This document shows, in pieces, positions 1 to 8,001 of a stretch of DNA of 64,000 nt. Position 1 is the first letter of the stretch, and the number at the start of each line of letters is the position of its first letter. Location of the stretch: contig NZ_JAJSOH010000008.1 of assembly GCF_021277265.1 (NCBI RefSeq), forward strand, positions 230,872 to 294,871, in the 5' to 3' direction. Origin of the DNA: Kineosporia rhizophila (GTDB lineage: Bacteria > Actinomycetota > Actinomycetes > Actinomycetales > Kineosporiaceae). Position numbers and translations under genes: made by a program. The notes beneath the pieces were generated by a model. The model was not told where the DNA came from, ran no database searches, and was given only the letters and a program-made list of their open reading frames with translations.

Positions 1-2224
1 TGCGCTCGTGATCGCTGAGCAGGTAGGTGGCCTGCTTGCCGTCGGTCTCCACCCGCAGGCGCAGGCCCTTGTGGGTGATCGTGAAGGCGAGCCGGTCCAG
101 ACCGTCCGGAAGACGCGGCGCGAAGGCGAGAGTGCCCGTCGTGTCGCGCATTCCACCGAACCCGGCGACCAGTGACATCCAGGTCCCGGCCAGCGCGGCG
201 ATGTGCAGGCCGTTGGTGGTGTTGCTGTGCAGGTCGTGCAGGTCGGTGAGGGCGTTCTCGATGGTGTAGTCGTACGCCAGGCCCAGGTGCCCGACCTCGG
301 CCGCCATCACCGACTGGGTGCACGCCGACAGCGACGAGTCGCGGACCGTGATCTTCTCGTAGTAGGCGAAGTTCGCGGCCTTCTGCTCCGGGGTGAACGC
401 GTCGCCCCGCATCTGCATGGCCAGCACCAGGTCGGCCTGCTTGACCACCTGCATCCGGTACAGCTGGACGTAGGGCATGGTGAGCAGGAGCGGGTAGTCC
501 TCCTCGGTGAGCGCCTCGAAGTCCATCACCGCGTGCTTGGTGAAGCCGTCGGCCTGCGGGTGCACGCCGAGCTTCTCGTCGAACGGGATGTACATCGAGT
601 CGGCGCACTGCCGCCAGCCGCTGATCTCCTCGGAGTCGACCTCGAGCTTCTCGGCCTCGTCGGAGTACTCGGCCGCGGCGTTGGCCGCGGCCCGCAGGTT
701 CCGCTGCGCCATCAGGTTCGTGTAGACGTTGTTGTCGGTGATCGCGCTGTACTCGTCCGGCCCGGTGACCCCGTCGATGCGGAACCAGCCGTCCCGGTCG
801 AACTGGCCCAGAGAGCGCCACAGCCGGGCGGTCTCGACCAGCAGGGGCAGGCCGATCTCGCGGTCGAACTCGTCGTCCTCGGTGGCGCCGTGGTAGCGGA
901 TCACCGCGTCGGCGATGTCGGCGTTGATGTGGAACGCCGCGGTGCCGGCCGGCCAGTAGCCCGAGCACTCGTCCCCGTTGATCGTGCGCCACGGGAACGC
1001 CGCGCCCTTCAGGCCCAGCGTGGCGGCGCGGTCCTTGGCCTTCTGCAGCGTGCTGTGCCGCCAGCGCAGCGCGTCGGCGGCGGCCCGGGGAGCGGTGTGG
1101 ATCAGCACCGGCAGGACGAAGGTCTCGGTGTCCCAGAAGCAGTGACCGTCGTAGCCGGGCCCGGTCAGGCCCTTGGCCGGGACCGGCCGCTGCTCCGCCC
1201 GGGCGCCCGCCTGGATGATGTGGAACAGCGCGAAACGCACCGCCTGCTGCAGCTCTTCGTCACCGTCGACCTCGACGTCGGCGCGCGCCCAGAACTCGTC
1301 CAGGTACTGCCGCTGCTCGGTGAGCAGGTCGTCCCAGCCGGTGTGGATGGCGCCGGTCAGACCGGCCGCCACCTGGTCCCGCAGGGCGGGCAGGGAACGC
1401 TGCGACGACCAGCCGTAGCTGACGAACTTGATCAGCCGCAGCTTCTGGCCGGGCTTCAGGGTGGCGGTGACCGTGAGCCGGCCCCAGTCGGGGCGCACGC
1501 CCCAGTTGGTGGAGACCTTGACGCCCTCGGGCACCTCGATCACGTGCTCGGCGGCCGCGGCCACCCGGCGGCCGCTGTGCCGGGTCTCGTGCACCAGGGT
1601 GATCCGGTTGCCGTTGCAGTCGTGCTCCAGCGCCTGCAGCGGGTTGTGCATGGCGGCGGCGACGCGCGGGTCGACCGAACCGCCCTCGGGCAGTTGCTCG
1701 TTGGCGACCAGTTCGGACTGCAGCACCACGCGGGCGGTCTCGTGCAGCGGCTCGACCTCGTAGGCGATCGCCATCACCGAGCGGTGGGTGAACGAGACCA
1801 GCCGGGTGGAGGTGACCCGTACCGCCTGGTCGGCGGGGGAGCGCCACTCCACCTCCCGGCGCAGCGTGCCGGCCCGCATGTCCAGCACCCGCTCGTGCTT
1901 GTCCAGGTGGCCGTAGCGCAGGTCGAAGGGCTCGTCGTCGACGAGCAGGCGGATCAGCTTGCCGTTGGTGACGTTGATGATCGTCTGACCGGACTCGGGG
2001 TAGCCGTAGCCGGCCTCTGCGTAGGGCAGCGGGCGGCGTTCGTAGACCGAGTTCAGGTACGTGCCGGGCAGGCCGTGCGGTTCGCCCTCGTCCAGGTTGC
2101 CCCGGATGCCGATGTGGCCGTTGGAGAGCGCGAAGACGGATTCGGTGGACCCCAGGTCGTCCAGGTGCAGCTCGGTCTCCCGGATGCACCACGGCTCGAC
2201 GGTGAAAGCGGCTCGGCGGTTCAT
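1..2224 (-). CDS. Glycoside hydrolase family 65 phosphorylase (partial, 3' end outside window)
   Basis: This is the first 741 codons of a GH65 protein; the C-terminus lies left of the window. Family members cleave alpha-glucosides such as trehalose, maltose or kojibiose, usually by phosphorolysis to beta-glucose 1-phosphate. The protein begins [12 protein letters not shown]. It has CFWDTETF at about residues 362-369 and GPDEY at 489-493, where E491 fits the family's catalytic acid. The ATG overlaps the TGA of the upstream beta-phosphoglucomutase gene (ATGA), so the two are translationally coupled. Pairing with a beta-specific mutase makes a phosphorylase more likely than a hydrolase. The exact disaccharide cannot be read from the sequence. 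The same pair, as I recall, is Rv3400-Rv3401 in M. tuberculosis. Confidence 0.9.
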   Translation of the reverse strand, partial: MNRRAAFTVEPWCIRETELHLDDLGSTESVFALSNGHIGIRGNLDEGEPHGLPGTYLNSVYERRPLPYAEAGYGYPESGQTIINVTNGKLIRLLVDDEPFDLRYGHLDKHERVLDMRAGTLRREVEWRSPADQAVRVTSTRLVSFTHRSVMAIAYEVEPLHETARVVLQSELVANEQLPEGGSVDPRVAAAMHNPLQALEHDCNGNRITLVHETRHSGRRVAAAAEHVIEVPEGVKVSTNWGVRPDWGRLTVTATLKPGQKLRLIKFVSYGWSSQRSLPALRDQVAAGLTGAIHTGWDDLLTEQRQYLDEFWARADVEVDGDEELQQAVRFALFHIIQAGARAEQRPVPAKGLTGPGYDGHCFWDTETFVLPVLIHTAPRAAADALRWRHSTLQKAKDRAATLGLKGAAFPWRTINGDECSGYWPAGTAAFHINADIADAVIRYHGATEDDEFDREIGLPLLVETARLWRSLGQFDRDGWFRIDGVTGPDEYSAITDNNVYTNLMAQRNLRAAANAAAEYSDEAEKLEVDSEEISGWRQCADSMYIPFDEKLGVHPQADGFTKHAVMDFEALTEEDYPLLLTMPYVQLYRMQVVKQADLVLAMQMRGDAFTPEQKAANFAYYEKITVRDSSLSACTQSVMAAEVGHLGLAYDYTIENALTDLHDLHSNTTNGLHIAALAGTWMSLVAGFGGMRDTTGTLAFAPRLPDGLDRLAFTITHKGLRLRVETDGKQATYLLSDHER

Positions 2225-2997
2225 GCGCGGTTATCTATCAGTTGCGCCAGATCCGTCACCACAACGTCGGCCCCGTGCTCGGCCAGGGCGGCCGCGTGGC
2301 CCACCCGGTCGACCCCGACGACGATGCCGAACTGACCGGAACGCCCGGCTTCGACGCCGGCGATGGCGTCCTCGAAGACGGCGGCCTGGGCGGGCTCGAA
2401 GCCCAGCAGCCGGGCCCCGTGGATGAAGGTGTCGGGAGCCGGCTTGCCGTGCAGCCCGGCGGCGATCGCGGCCTGCGCGTCCACCCGGATCTCGACGAAC
2501 TCGGCGATCCCGGTGACCTTCAGCACCTCGGCGGTGTTGGCGCTGGAGGAGACCACGGCCACGCGCAGCCCGGCGGCCCGCACGGCCTCCAGGTAGCGGA
2601 AGGTGCCGTCGAAGATCGTGACACCCTCCTTCGCGATCTTCTCGTGCACCAGGTTGTTCTTCCGGGTGCCGAGCCCGTTCACCGTCTCGGTGTCGGCGGA
2701 GTCCTCGGGGGTGCCCTCGGGCAGGACGATGTCGCGGGAGGCGAGGAAGCTTCGGGTGCCGTCCTGCCGGCGCTTGCCGTCGACGTACTTCACGTAGTCG
2801 GTGGCGATGTCGAACTCCCGGAAGGGCTCGCCCAGGCGGGCGGCGCGCTCGGCCAGGTAGGTGTCGAACATCTCCTTCCAGGCGGAGGCGTGCACCGAGG
2901 CGGTGTCGGTGAGCACTCCGTCCAGGTCGAAGAGACAGGCTTGGACGTGCTCGGGCAGGCCGACGTCAACCGGCCGCGCGATCTGCGGATCGGACAT
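2221..2997 (-). CDS. pgmB: Beta-phosphoglucomutase, HAD superfamily
   Basis: 258 aa. It should convert beta-glucose 1-phosphate to glucose 6-phosphate in the cytosol, using the product of the GH65 enzyme encoded next. HAD motif [10 protein letters not shown] places the nucleophile at D24 and the acid/base at D26. SSSANTAEV fits motif [10 protein letters not shown] supplies the motif III Lys, and [11 protein letters not shown] is the acidic motif IV. The helical cap insert around residues 55-110, rich in Lys and Asp, is of the kind seen in mycobacterial homologues. I chose the ATG at 2997 because it lies just before the HAD core; an in-frame start 31 codons upstream would add an Arg-rich tail. 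No strong ribosome binding site is visible. Confidence 0.88.
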   Translation of the reverse strand: MSDPQIARPVDVGLPEHVQACLFDLDGVLTDTASVHASAWKEMFDTYLAERAARLGEPFREFDIATDYVKYVDGKRRQDGTRSFLASRDIVLPEGTPEDSADTETVNGLGTRKNNLVHEKIAKEGVTIFDGTFRYLEAVRAAGLRVAVVSSSANTAEVLKVTGIAEFVEIRVDAQAAIAAGLHGKPAPDTFIHGARLLGFEPAQAAVFEDAIAGVEAGRSGQFGIVVGVDRVGHAAALAEHGADVVVTDLAQLIDNRA

Positions 2998-3149
2998 GTG
3001 CCCAAGCAGACCACAACGGACGCCCGCCCGCAGACGGGAGGAGCATCGTGTGCGGCGACGTTGCCCGATCGTTTCCCGCGCGGCGACCACCTGCGGCCCA
3101 CCGGTCGCAATCGGCCCGTGGCGGCCCGGGCGGTGTCAGGATGGGCGGC

Positions 3150-4250
3150 ATGGACCTGCCCGTGATGCCGCCGGTCAAGCCGATGCTGGCCAAGTCGGTG
3201 CCGAAGATCCCCGATGTCGGTCACGTCGAACCCAAGTGGGACGGCTTCCGGACGATCGTGTTCCGCGACGGCGACGAGGTGGAACTGGGCAGCCGCAACG
3301 AGAAGCCGATGACCCGGTACTTCCCGGAACTCGTCGAGGCGCTGCGGCAGAATCTGCCACCGCGCTGTGTGGTGGACGGGGAGATCGTCACCATCGTCGG
3401 TGACCGGCTGCAGTTCGAGGTGCTCCAGCAGCGCATCCACCCGGCGGCCAGCCGGATCCAGCTGCTGTCCGAGCAGACCCCGGCCTCGTTCATCGCCTTC
3501 GACCTGCTCGCCCTGGGCGACGAGAACCTGATGGAACAGCCGTTCTCGCAACGGCGGGCCCGTCTGGTCGAGGCCCTGTCGGCCGCGAAGGCGCCGGTCT
3601 ACTGCACCCCGGCCACCTCCGACCTGGACACCGGCCAGGAGTGGTTCGGGATGTTCGAGGGGGCCGGTCTGGACGGGGTGGTGGCCAAGCCGCTGGACGG
3701 CCCCTACGAGCCGAACCAGCGCTCGATGTTCAAGATCAAGCACGCCCGCACGGCCGACTGCGTGGTGGCCGGGTTCCGCTGGCACAAGAGCGGCCCGATC
3801 GTCGGCTCGCTGCTGCTGGGGCTCTACCGGGAGGACGGGTCGCTGCAGCACGTGGGCGTGGCGGCGTCGTTCCCGATGGCCCGCCGGGCCGAGCTGGTGC
3901 AGGAGCTGGAGCCGTACCGGATGGCGGTGGAGGACCTCGGCACCCATCCGTGGGGCAAGTGGGCCGAGGCGCAGGCGCACGAGCACCAGCGGATGCCGGG
4001 CAACGTCTCGCGCTGGAACTCGACCAAGGACCTGTCGTTCGTGCCGCTGCGGCCGGACCTGGTGGTGGAGGTGGCGTACGACCAGATGGAGGGCGACCGG
4101 TTCCGGCACACCGCCCAGTTCCGGCGCTGGCGTACCGATCGCACGCCGGACAGCTGCGGTTACGAGCAGCTGGAGCGGCCGGTGAACTTCCGGCTGGAAG
4201 ACGTGTTGTCGCCGGTCGGGTCGAAGGCGCCGAAGATCGTGGGCGATTAG
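3150..4250 (+). CDS. ligC: ATP-dependent DNA ligase, LigC type
   Basis: 366 aa, close to the roughly 358 aa of mycobacterial LigC. It seals nicks in DNA using ATP. The adenylation motif PKWDGFR gives the AMP-accepting Lys at K29. VDGEIV (motif III), LDGVVAKPL (motif IV) and FKIKHART (motif V) follow in order, then a C-terminal OB fold. Start: AGGA lies about 9 nt before the ATG at 3150; an ATG at 3141 is also possible. The next gene, 53 nt downstream, encodes a LigD-type primase-polymerase. In mycobacteria LigC and Prim-PolC cooperate in short-gap excision repair, and the tandem order here supports that pairing. Confidence 0.92.
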   Translation: MDLPVMPPVKPMLAKSVPKIPDVGHVEPKWDGFRTIVFRDGDEVELGSRNEKPMTRYFPELVEALRQNLPPRCVVDGEIVTIVGDRLQFEVLQQRIHPAASRIQLLSEQTPASFIAFDLLALGDENLMEQPFSQRRARLVEALSAAKAPVYCTPATSDLDTGQEWFGMFEGAGLDGVVAKPLDGPYEPNQRSMFKIKHARTADCVVAGFRWHKSGPIVGSLLLGLYREDGSLQHVGVAASFPMARRAELVQELEPYRMAVEDLGTHPWGKWAEAQAHEHQRMPGNVSRWNSTKDLSFVPLRPDLVVEVAYDQMEGDRFRHTAQFRRWRTDRTPDSCGYEQLERPVNFRLEDVLSPVGSKAPKIVGD

Positions 4251-4303
4251 TTCCGGGGGGCGGCACGGTCTCCAGTTCGAACCAGACCGACGAGAGGACG
4301 ACG

Positions 4304-5389
4304 GTGGCGGCCAAGAACGCGGCGGTGCAGATCGAGGTCGGGGAACGTTCGGTGCGGTTGTCCAGTCCGGACCGGGTGCTCTGGCCGGAGGTGGGCCTGA
4401 CCAAGAAGGACCTGGCCGAGTACGTGGTCGCCGTGGGCCCGGCGTTGCTGCGGGCGATCGGTGACCGGCCGGTCTCGCTGGAGCGCTTCCCCGAAGGTGT
4501 GGACGGAGAACGGTTCTACTCCAAGAACCCGCCCCGCGGGGTGCCGGACTACGCCCGCTCGGTGAAGGTGACCTACCCCAGCGGGCGCAGCCATCCGCAG
4601 CTGGTGGTGGACGAGGTGGCCACCGCGGTTTGGGCGGTGCAGATGAACACCCTCACCCTGCACCCCTGGCCGGTGCGCACAGCCAACACCGACAACCCCG
4701 ACGAGCTGCGCCTCGACCTCGACCCGCAGCCCGGCCGCGACTACGCCGACGCCGTGCAGGCCGCCCTCCAGTTGCGTGACCTGCTGAAAGAACTGGGCCT
4801 GACCGGCTACGTGAAGAGCTCCGGCAACCGCGGCGTCCACGTGTTCACCCCGATCCGCCCCGAGCACGAGTTCCTCGACGTCCGGCACGCCGCCATCGGG
4901 ATCGGCCGGGAGCTCGAACGCCGGGCGCCCGACCTGGTCACGATGGCCTGGTGGAAGGAGGAGCGCGGCGAGCGCATCTTCGTCGACTTCAACCAGTGCA
5001 CCCGCGACCGCACGATGGCCGGCGCCTACAGCCCCCGTCCGCTGCCGCACGCCCCCGTCTCCACCCCGCTCAGCTGGGACGAACTGCCCGAGGTAGACCC
5101 GAAAACCCTTACCGTGCGCACGGTTCCTCAGTTGCTGGCTGACCGGGGCGACCCGTGGGAGGGTATGCACGAGAGCGCCGGAGACATTGCGCCGGCCCTG
5201 GAGCTGTGGCGGCAGGACGTGGAAGAGCGCGGCCTGGGCGAACTTCCCTTCCCGCCCGACTACCCCAAGATGCCTGGCGAGCCGAAACGCGCCCGCCCCA
5301 GCGTGTCTCGGGCTGACACGGAGGGCATCGCCGACCGGGACTGGTACGCTGACCCGAAGCGATGGGACGGGGACAAGCCGAAGGAGTGA
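4304..5389 (+). CDS. LigD-type primase-polymerase (Prim-PolC-like)
   Basis: 361 aa. This is a standalone archaeo-eukaryotic primase fold polymerase, which fills short gaps preferring ribonucleotides. Visible signatures are NPPRGVPDY, the catalytic LDLDP with D138 and D140, the substrate-binding SSGNRGVHV starting at S172, and VDFNQCTRDRTMAGAYSPR near the C-terminus. The GTG start at 4304 is preceded by GAGAGGACGACG, a good ribosome binding site. Upstream in-frame sequence is only the shadow of ligC. It sits directly after ligC on the same strand, consistent with a repair operon. Its stop is 1 nt from the end of the convergent immunity-like gene. Prim-PolC assignment rather than full LigD rests on size and the absence of ligase and nuclease domains. 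Confidence 0.9.
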   Translation: MAAKNAAVQIEVGERSVRLSSPDRVLWPEVGLTKKDLAEYVVAVGPALLRAIGDRPVSLERFPEGVDGERFYSKNPPRGVPDYARSVKVTYPSGRSHPQLVVDEVATAVWAVQMNTLTLHPWPVRTANTDNPDELRLDLDPQPGRDYADAVQAALQLRDLLKELGLTGYVKSSGNRGVHVFTPIRPEHEFLDVRHAAIGIGRELERRAPDLVTMAWWKEERGERIFVDFNQCTRDRTMAGAYSPRPLPHAPVSTPLSWDELPEVDPKTLTVRTVPQLLADRGDPWEGMHESAGDIAPALELWRQDVEERGLGELPFPPDYPKMPGEPKRARPSVSRADTEGIADRDWYADPKRWDGDKPKE

Positions 5390-5390
5390 G

Positions 5391-5693
5391 TCAGGTCAGG
5401 CTGTCGCGGGGGTCGGCGTCGCCGTAGAAGCGGCGCCACAGGACGGTCAGTTCTTGACGGAACTCCTCGTCGGTGTCGAAGTCCCAGTCGGTGTGGCGCT
5501 CGAATTCCTCGGGAGTGAGCCGGCCGGTGAGGCTTTTGGCGAAGCCTCGCCGGAAGCTTTCCCGGCGCTCAGGGATCCGGACCCGCGAGACTGCTTCGAC
5601 GAACTCGGTCTCCCAGTCCCGGCCGAGCGCGTTGATGTTCATCATGGTCGCGGCGAAGTCCAGGAAAACTTCGACGTCCTCGTCGTTCGCCAC
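5391..5693 (-). CDS. Small acidic protein, candidate immunity protein
   Basis: 100 aa, acidic and probably all-helical, rich in Asp, Glu, Trp and Phe (WDFDTDEEFRQELTVLWRRF near the C-terminus). I do not recognise a named family with certainty; size and composition resemble CDI-type immunity proteins. The GTG start lies 2 nt after the stop of the candidate toxin gene at 5696-6709, so the two are almost certainly co-translated. Downstream position, tight coupling and small acidic nature are the usual pattern for a cognate immunity protein. Function is inferred from context alone. Confidence 0.6.
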   Translation of the reverse strand: MANDEDVEVFLDFAATMMNINALGRDWETEFVEAVSRVRIPERRESFRRGFAKSLTGRLTPEEFERHTDWDFDTDEEFRQELTVLWRRFYGDADPRDSLT

Positions 5694-5695
5694 GA

Positions 5696-6709
5696 TCAGT
5701 CCTTCGGCCTCGGGTACATGGTCCTCAGACGGTAGACCCCGGCGGTGTCCTGCCAGAAGGCCGCGAACACCGTGCCGTCGGTGAAATCGACCATGGTGGG
5801 GGGAGCGCTGCCCGGCGGGTCGCCGGTGGGGTGGGCTCGCGTGCCGTTGCGTCGGACACCTCTGACGTGCTGGCGGTAGTCCGGGCCGTAGACCGACGCC
5901 AGAGGAATTTCGGCGCGGATGTGCCCCATGCCGGTGGCCTCGTCCTGTTGCCTTGCATCCCTGAACGCCTGGCTGGCCGTGATCGCGTCATAGGCCTTGA
6001 CGAATGCCTCTTCCGAGGTGAACTTGGTGGCTTCTCTCCCGCACTTGTGTCGGCGGCCGCTTTCCCCGTCGGTGGTGCTCCCGGTCATCGGGTCGATCCC
6101 CCTCAATGCGCGATCGGTCAGTTGGTCTTCCGTCACCGCCGGGCCGTGGCGTTGTGGGCCGTGGCCGTCCCCTTCCAGTTGCTGGATGTCTCGGGCCGGG
6201 GCGGACGAAGCGTCGGCCGGACCGGATCGCCCCCTTGCAGCCTCGAGGTCGGCCTCCACCTCGTCCTGGATCTCCCCGCACTGCTGCCTCGTCTCCAGCA
6301 ACGACGTGACCAGACCCTGTAGCCGCTCGGCCAGGTGCTCCGCGCCCACCTGTCGGGCCTGCTCCAAGGCGTCGTCGACGTCGGCGGCCGCGCCGTCCAG
6401 TGCCGTGACGGCCTCGTCGAGCCGCGCGGCGATCGTCTCCAGGTCGTCGCCCACCTCGGGGTAGGACCGGTCCTGACGTACCCGCTCGAGAACCGGTACC
6501 GCTGCGCGCAGGCCCGACACCAGCGTCTTCAGTTCGGTCTCGACCCCCTCGAGCACCTGCTGGGCCGCGCCGTAACCCCAGGCCAGGCCGTCCCAGCCGT
6601 GTTCCTGGGCGCCCTCCGCCAGGGCCTCGGCCAGCTCGCCCGCGTCGTGCGCATCCCGGCCGTACCGCACCACGTCCTTGATGACGTCGGTGAGGGCGCG
6701 GGCGGTCAC
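5696..6709 (-). CDS. Candidate polymorphic toxin with RNase A-like C-terminal domain
   Basis: 337 aa. Residues 1-170 are predicted long helices with coiled-coil character, like the helical trafficking modules of ESX/LXG-type secreted toxins. Residues 170-215 form a polar linker. The last 115 residues begin RRHKCGREATKFTSEEAF and end YRLRTMYPRPKD. In the CdiA-CT RNase A-like toxin of Yersinia kristensenii, which I recall as using His, Arg, Thr and Tyr, the Thr and Tyr are two residues apart. Here H221, K229 or R225, T330 and Y332 could fill these roles. No signal peptide is visible. Start GTG 6709 is the most downstream plausible; GTG 6781 in the same frame is an alternative. Toxin activity is inferred. 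Confidence 0.5.
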   Translation of the reverse strand: MTARALTDVIKDVVRYGRDAHDAGELAEALAEGAQEHGWDGLAWGYGAAQQVLEGVETELKTLVSGLRAAVPVLERVRQDRSYPEVGDDLETIAARLDEAVTALDGAAADVDDALEQARQVGAEHLAERLQGLVTSLLETRQQCGEIQDEVEADLEAARGRSGPADASSAPARDIQQLEGDGHGPQRHGPAVTEDQLTDRALRGIDPMTGSTTDGESGRRHKCGREATKFTSEEAFVKAYDAITASQAFRDARQQDEATGMGHIRAEIPLASVYGPDYRQHVRGVRRNGTRAHPTGDPPGSAPPTMVDFTDGTVFAAFWQDTAGVYRLRTMYPRPKD

Positions 6710-6829
6710 CGTGCCTTTACTACTCGTAACAGTGCGAAGGTGACAAGGGGAGTGCCACCCCCGGAGGAGACGCCCAGTCACGATCCAGCGGCGGATGGCT
6801 GACGTAGCGCAGTCGTTCGGGTACTGGGC

Positions 6830-6835
6830 TATAAG
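6830..6835 (+). promoter_or_regulatory. -10 box of a probable leaderless adenosine deaminase transcript
   Basis: TATAAG ends 8 nt before the GTG start at 6844. No Shine-Dalgarno sequence lies between. This matches the leaderless layout seen at many genes in the window. No convincing -35 hexamer is visible. Confidence 0.5.
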
Positions 6836-6843
6836 CTCGACGG

Positions 6844-7950
6844 GTGACCGGTCCGACTGACTCCGAGATCCTCCAGCGCGCCCCGAAGGTCCTGCTGCAC
6901 GACCATCTGGACGGTGGGCTCAGACCCTCCACGGTCGCCGGGATCGCCGCCGAGATCGGCCATGAACTGCCCGTCTCCGACCCGGCCGAGCTGGGCGAGT
7001 GGTTCCGGCGCAGTGCCGACTCCGGTTCCCTGGAGCGCTACCTCGAGACGTTCGTGCACACCGTCGCCGTGATGCAGCGCCGGCAGGACCTGGTGCGGGT
7101 GGCCCGGGAGGCCGCGCTCGACCTGGCCGCCGACGGTGTGGTCTACGCCGAGATCCGTTATGCACCCGAGCAGCACCTCGAGGGCGGGCTCGACCTCGAC
7201 GAGGTGGTCACCGCCGTCGCCGAGGGTCTGGCCGAGGGCGAGAAGGAAGCCGCTGCCGCCGGTACCCCGATCCGCACCGGTCAGCTGGTCACCGCCATGC
7301 GGCACGCGGCCCGCAGCCGGGAGATCGCCGAGCTGGCCGAGCGGCACCGGGACAACGGGGTGGTCGGGTTCGACATCGCCGGGGCCGAGGCCGGCTTCCC
7401 GCCCTCGCGGCACCTGGACGCCTTCGACTACCTGCACGAGGCGAACATGCACGTCACCATCCACGCCGGGGAGGCCTTCGGGCTGCCCAGCATCTGGGAG
7501 GCGGTGCAGGTGTGCGGCGCCGACCGGCTCGGGCACGGCGTGCGGATCATGGACGACATCGAGGTGATCGGCGGCCGGGACGAGTACGGCCGCCCGGCCG
7601 CGAAGCTCGGCCGGCTGGCCGGCTGGGTGCGCGACAAGCGCATCCCGCTGGAACTCTGCCCGACCAGCAACGTGCAGACCGGCGCCGCCAGCAGCGTCGC
7701 CGAGCACCCGATCGGCCTGCTCAAGGACCTGCGGTTCCGGGTCACCGTGAACACCGACAACCGGCTGATGTCCGGCACGTCGATGACCCGTGAGATGACC
7801 GGTCTCGTGCAACAGGCGGGCTGGACGCTCGAAGACCTACGATGGGTCACGATTAATGCACTAAAGAGTGCTTTTATCCCGTTCGACGAACGGCTTGCGC
7901 TGATCGAGGGCGTCGTGAAGCCCGGGTACGCGCAGCTGGGCGCGTCCTGA
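6844..7950 (+). CDS. add: Adenosine deaminase
   Basis: 368 aa. It deaminates adenosine and deoxyadenosine to inosine forms in purine salvage. The metal-binding HDH pair is at H19 and H21 (LLHDHLDGG). [10 protein letters not shown] carries the third His and catalytic Glu, LGHGVR follows, and [12 protein letters not shown] holds the metal-binding Asp. NTDN in place of NTDD is usual among actinobacterial members. The GTG start is placed by the N-terminal alignment and by a -10 box 8 nt upstream. Purine nucleoside phosphorylase is encoded 4 kb away and would act on the product. The divergent neighbour is the candidate toxin gene. Confidence 0.93.
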   Translation: MTGPTDSEILQRAPKVLLHDHLDGGLRPSTVAGIAAEIGHELPVSDPAELGEWFRRSADSGSLERYLETFVHTVAVMQRRQDLVRVAREAALDLAADGVVYAEIRYAPEQHLEGGLDLDEVVTAVAEGLAEGEKEAAAAGTPIRTGQLVTAMRHAARSREIAELAERHRDNGVVGFDIAGAEAGFPPSRHLDAFDYLHEANMHVTIHAGEAFGLPSIWEAVQVCGADRLGHGVRIMDDIEVIGGRDEYGRPAAKLGRLAGWVRDKRIPLELCPTSNVQTGAASSVAEHPIGLLKDLRFRVTVNTDNRLMSGTSMTREMTGLVQQAGWTLEDLRWVTINALKSAFIPFDERLALIEGVVKPGYAQLGAS

Positions 7951-8001
7951 GCAGTCCGAGCCCGGATGTGAGCCTGATCTGAGCCTGAGGGAGGAGTGAG
8001 G

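Noticed and set aside
203..2335. 710-aa plus-strand open frame opposite the GH65 gene
   Set aside because: It is a GC-bias shadow: composition is Val/Gly/Leu/Arg/Gln low-complexity, while the minus strand encodes clear GH65 motifs.
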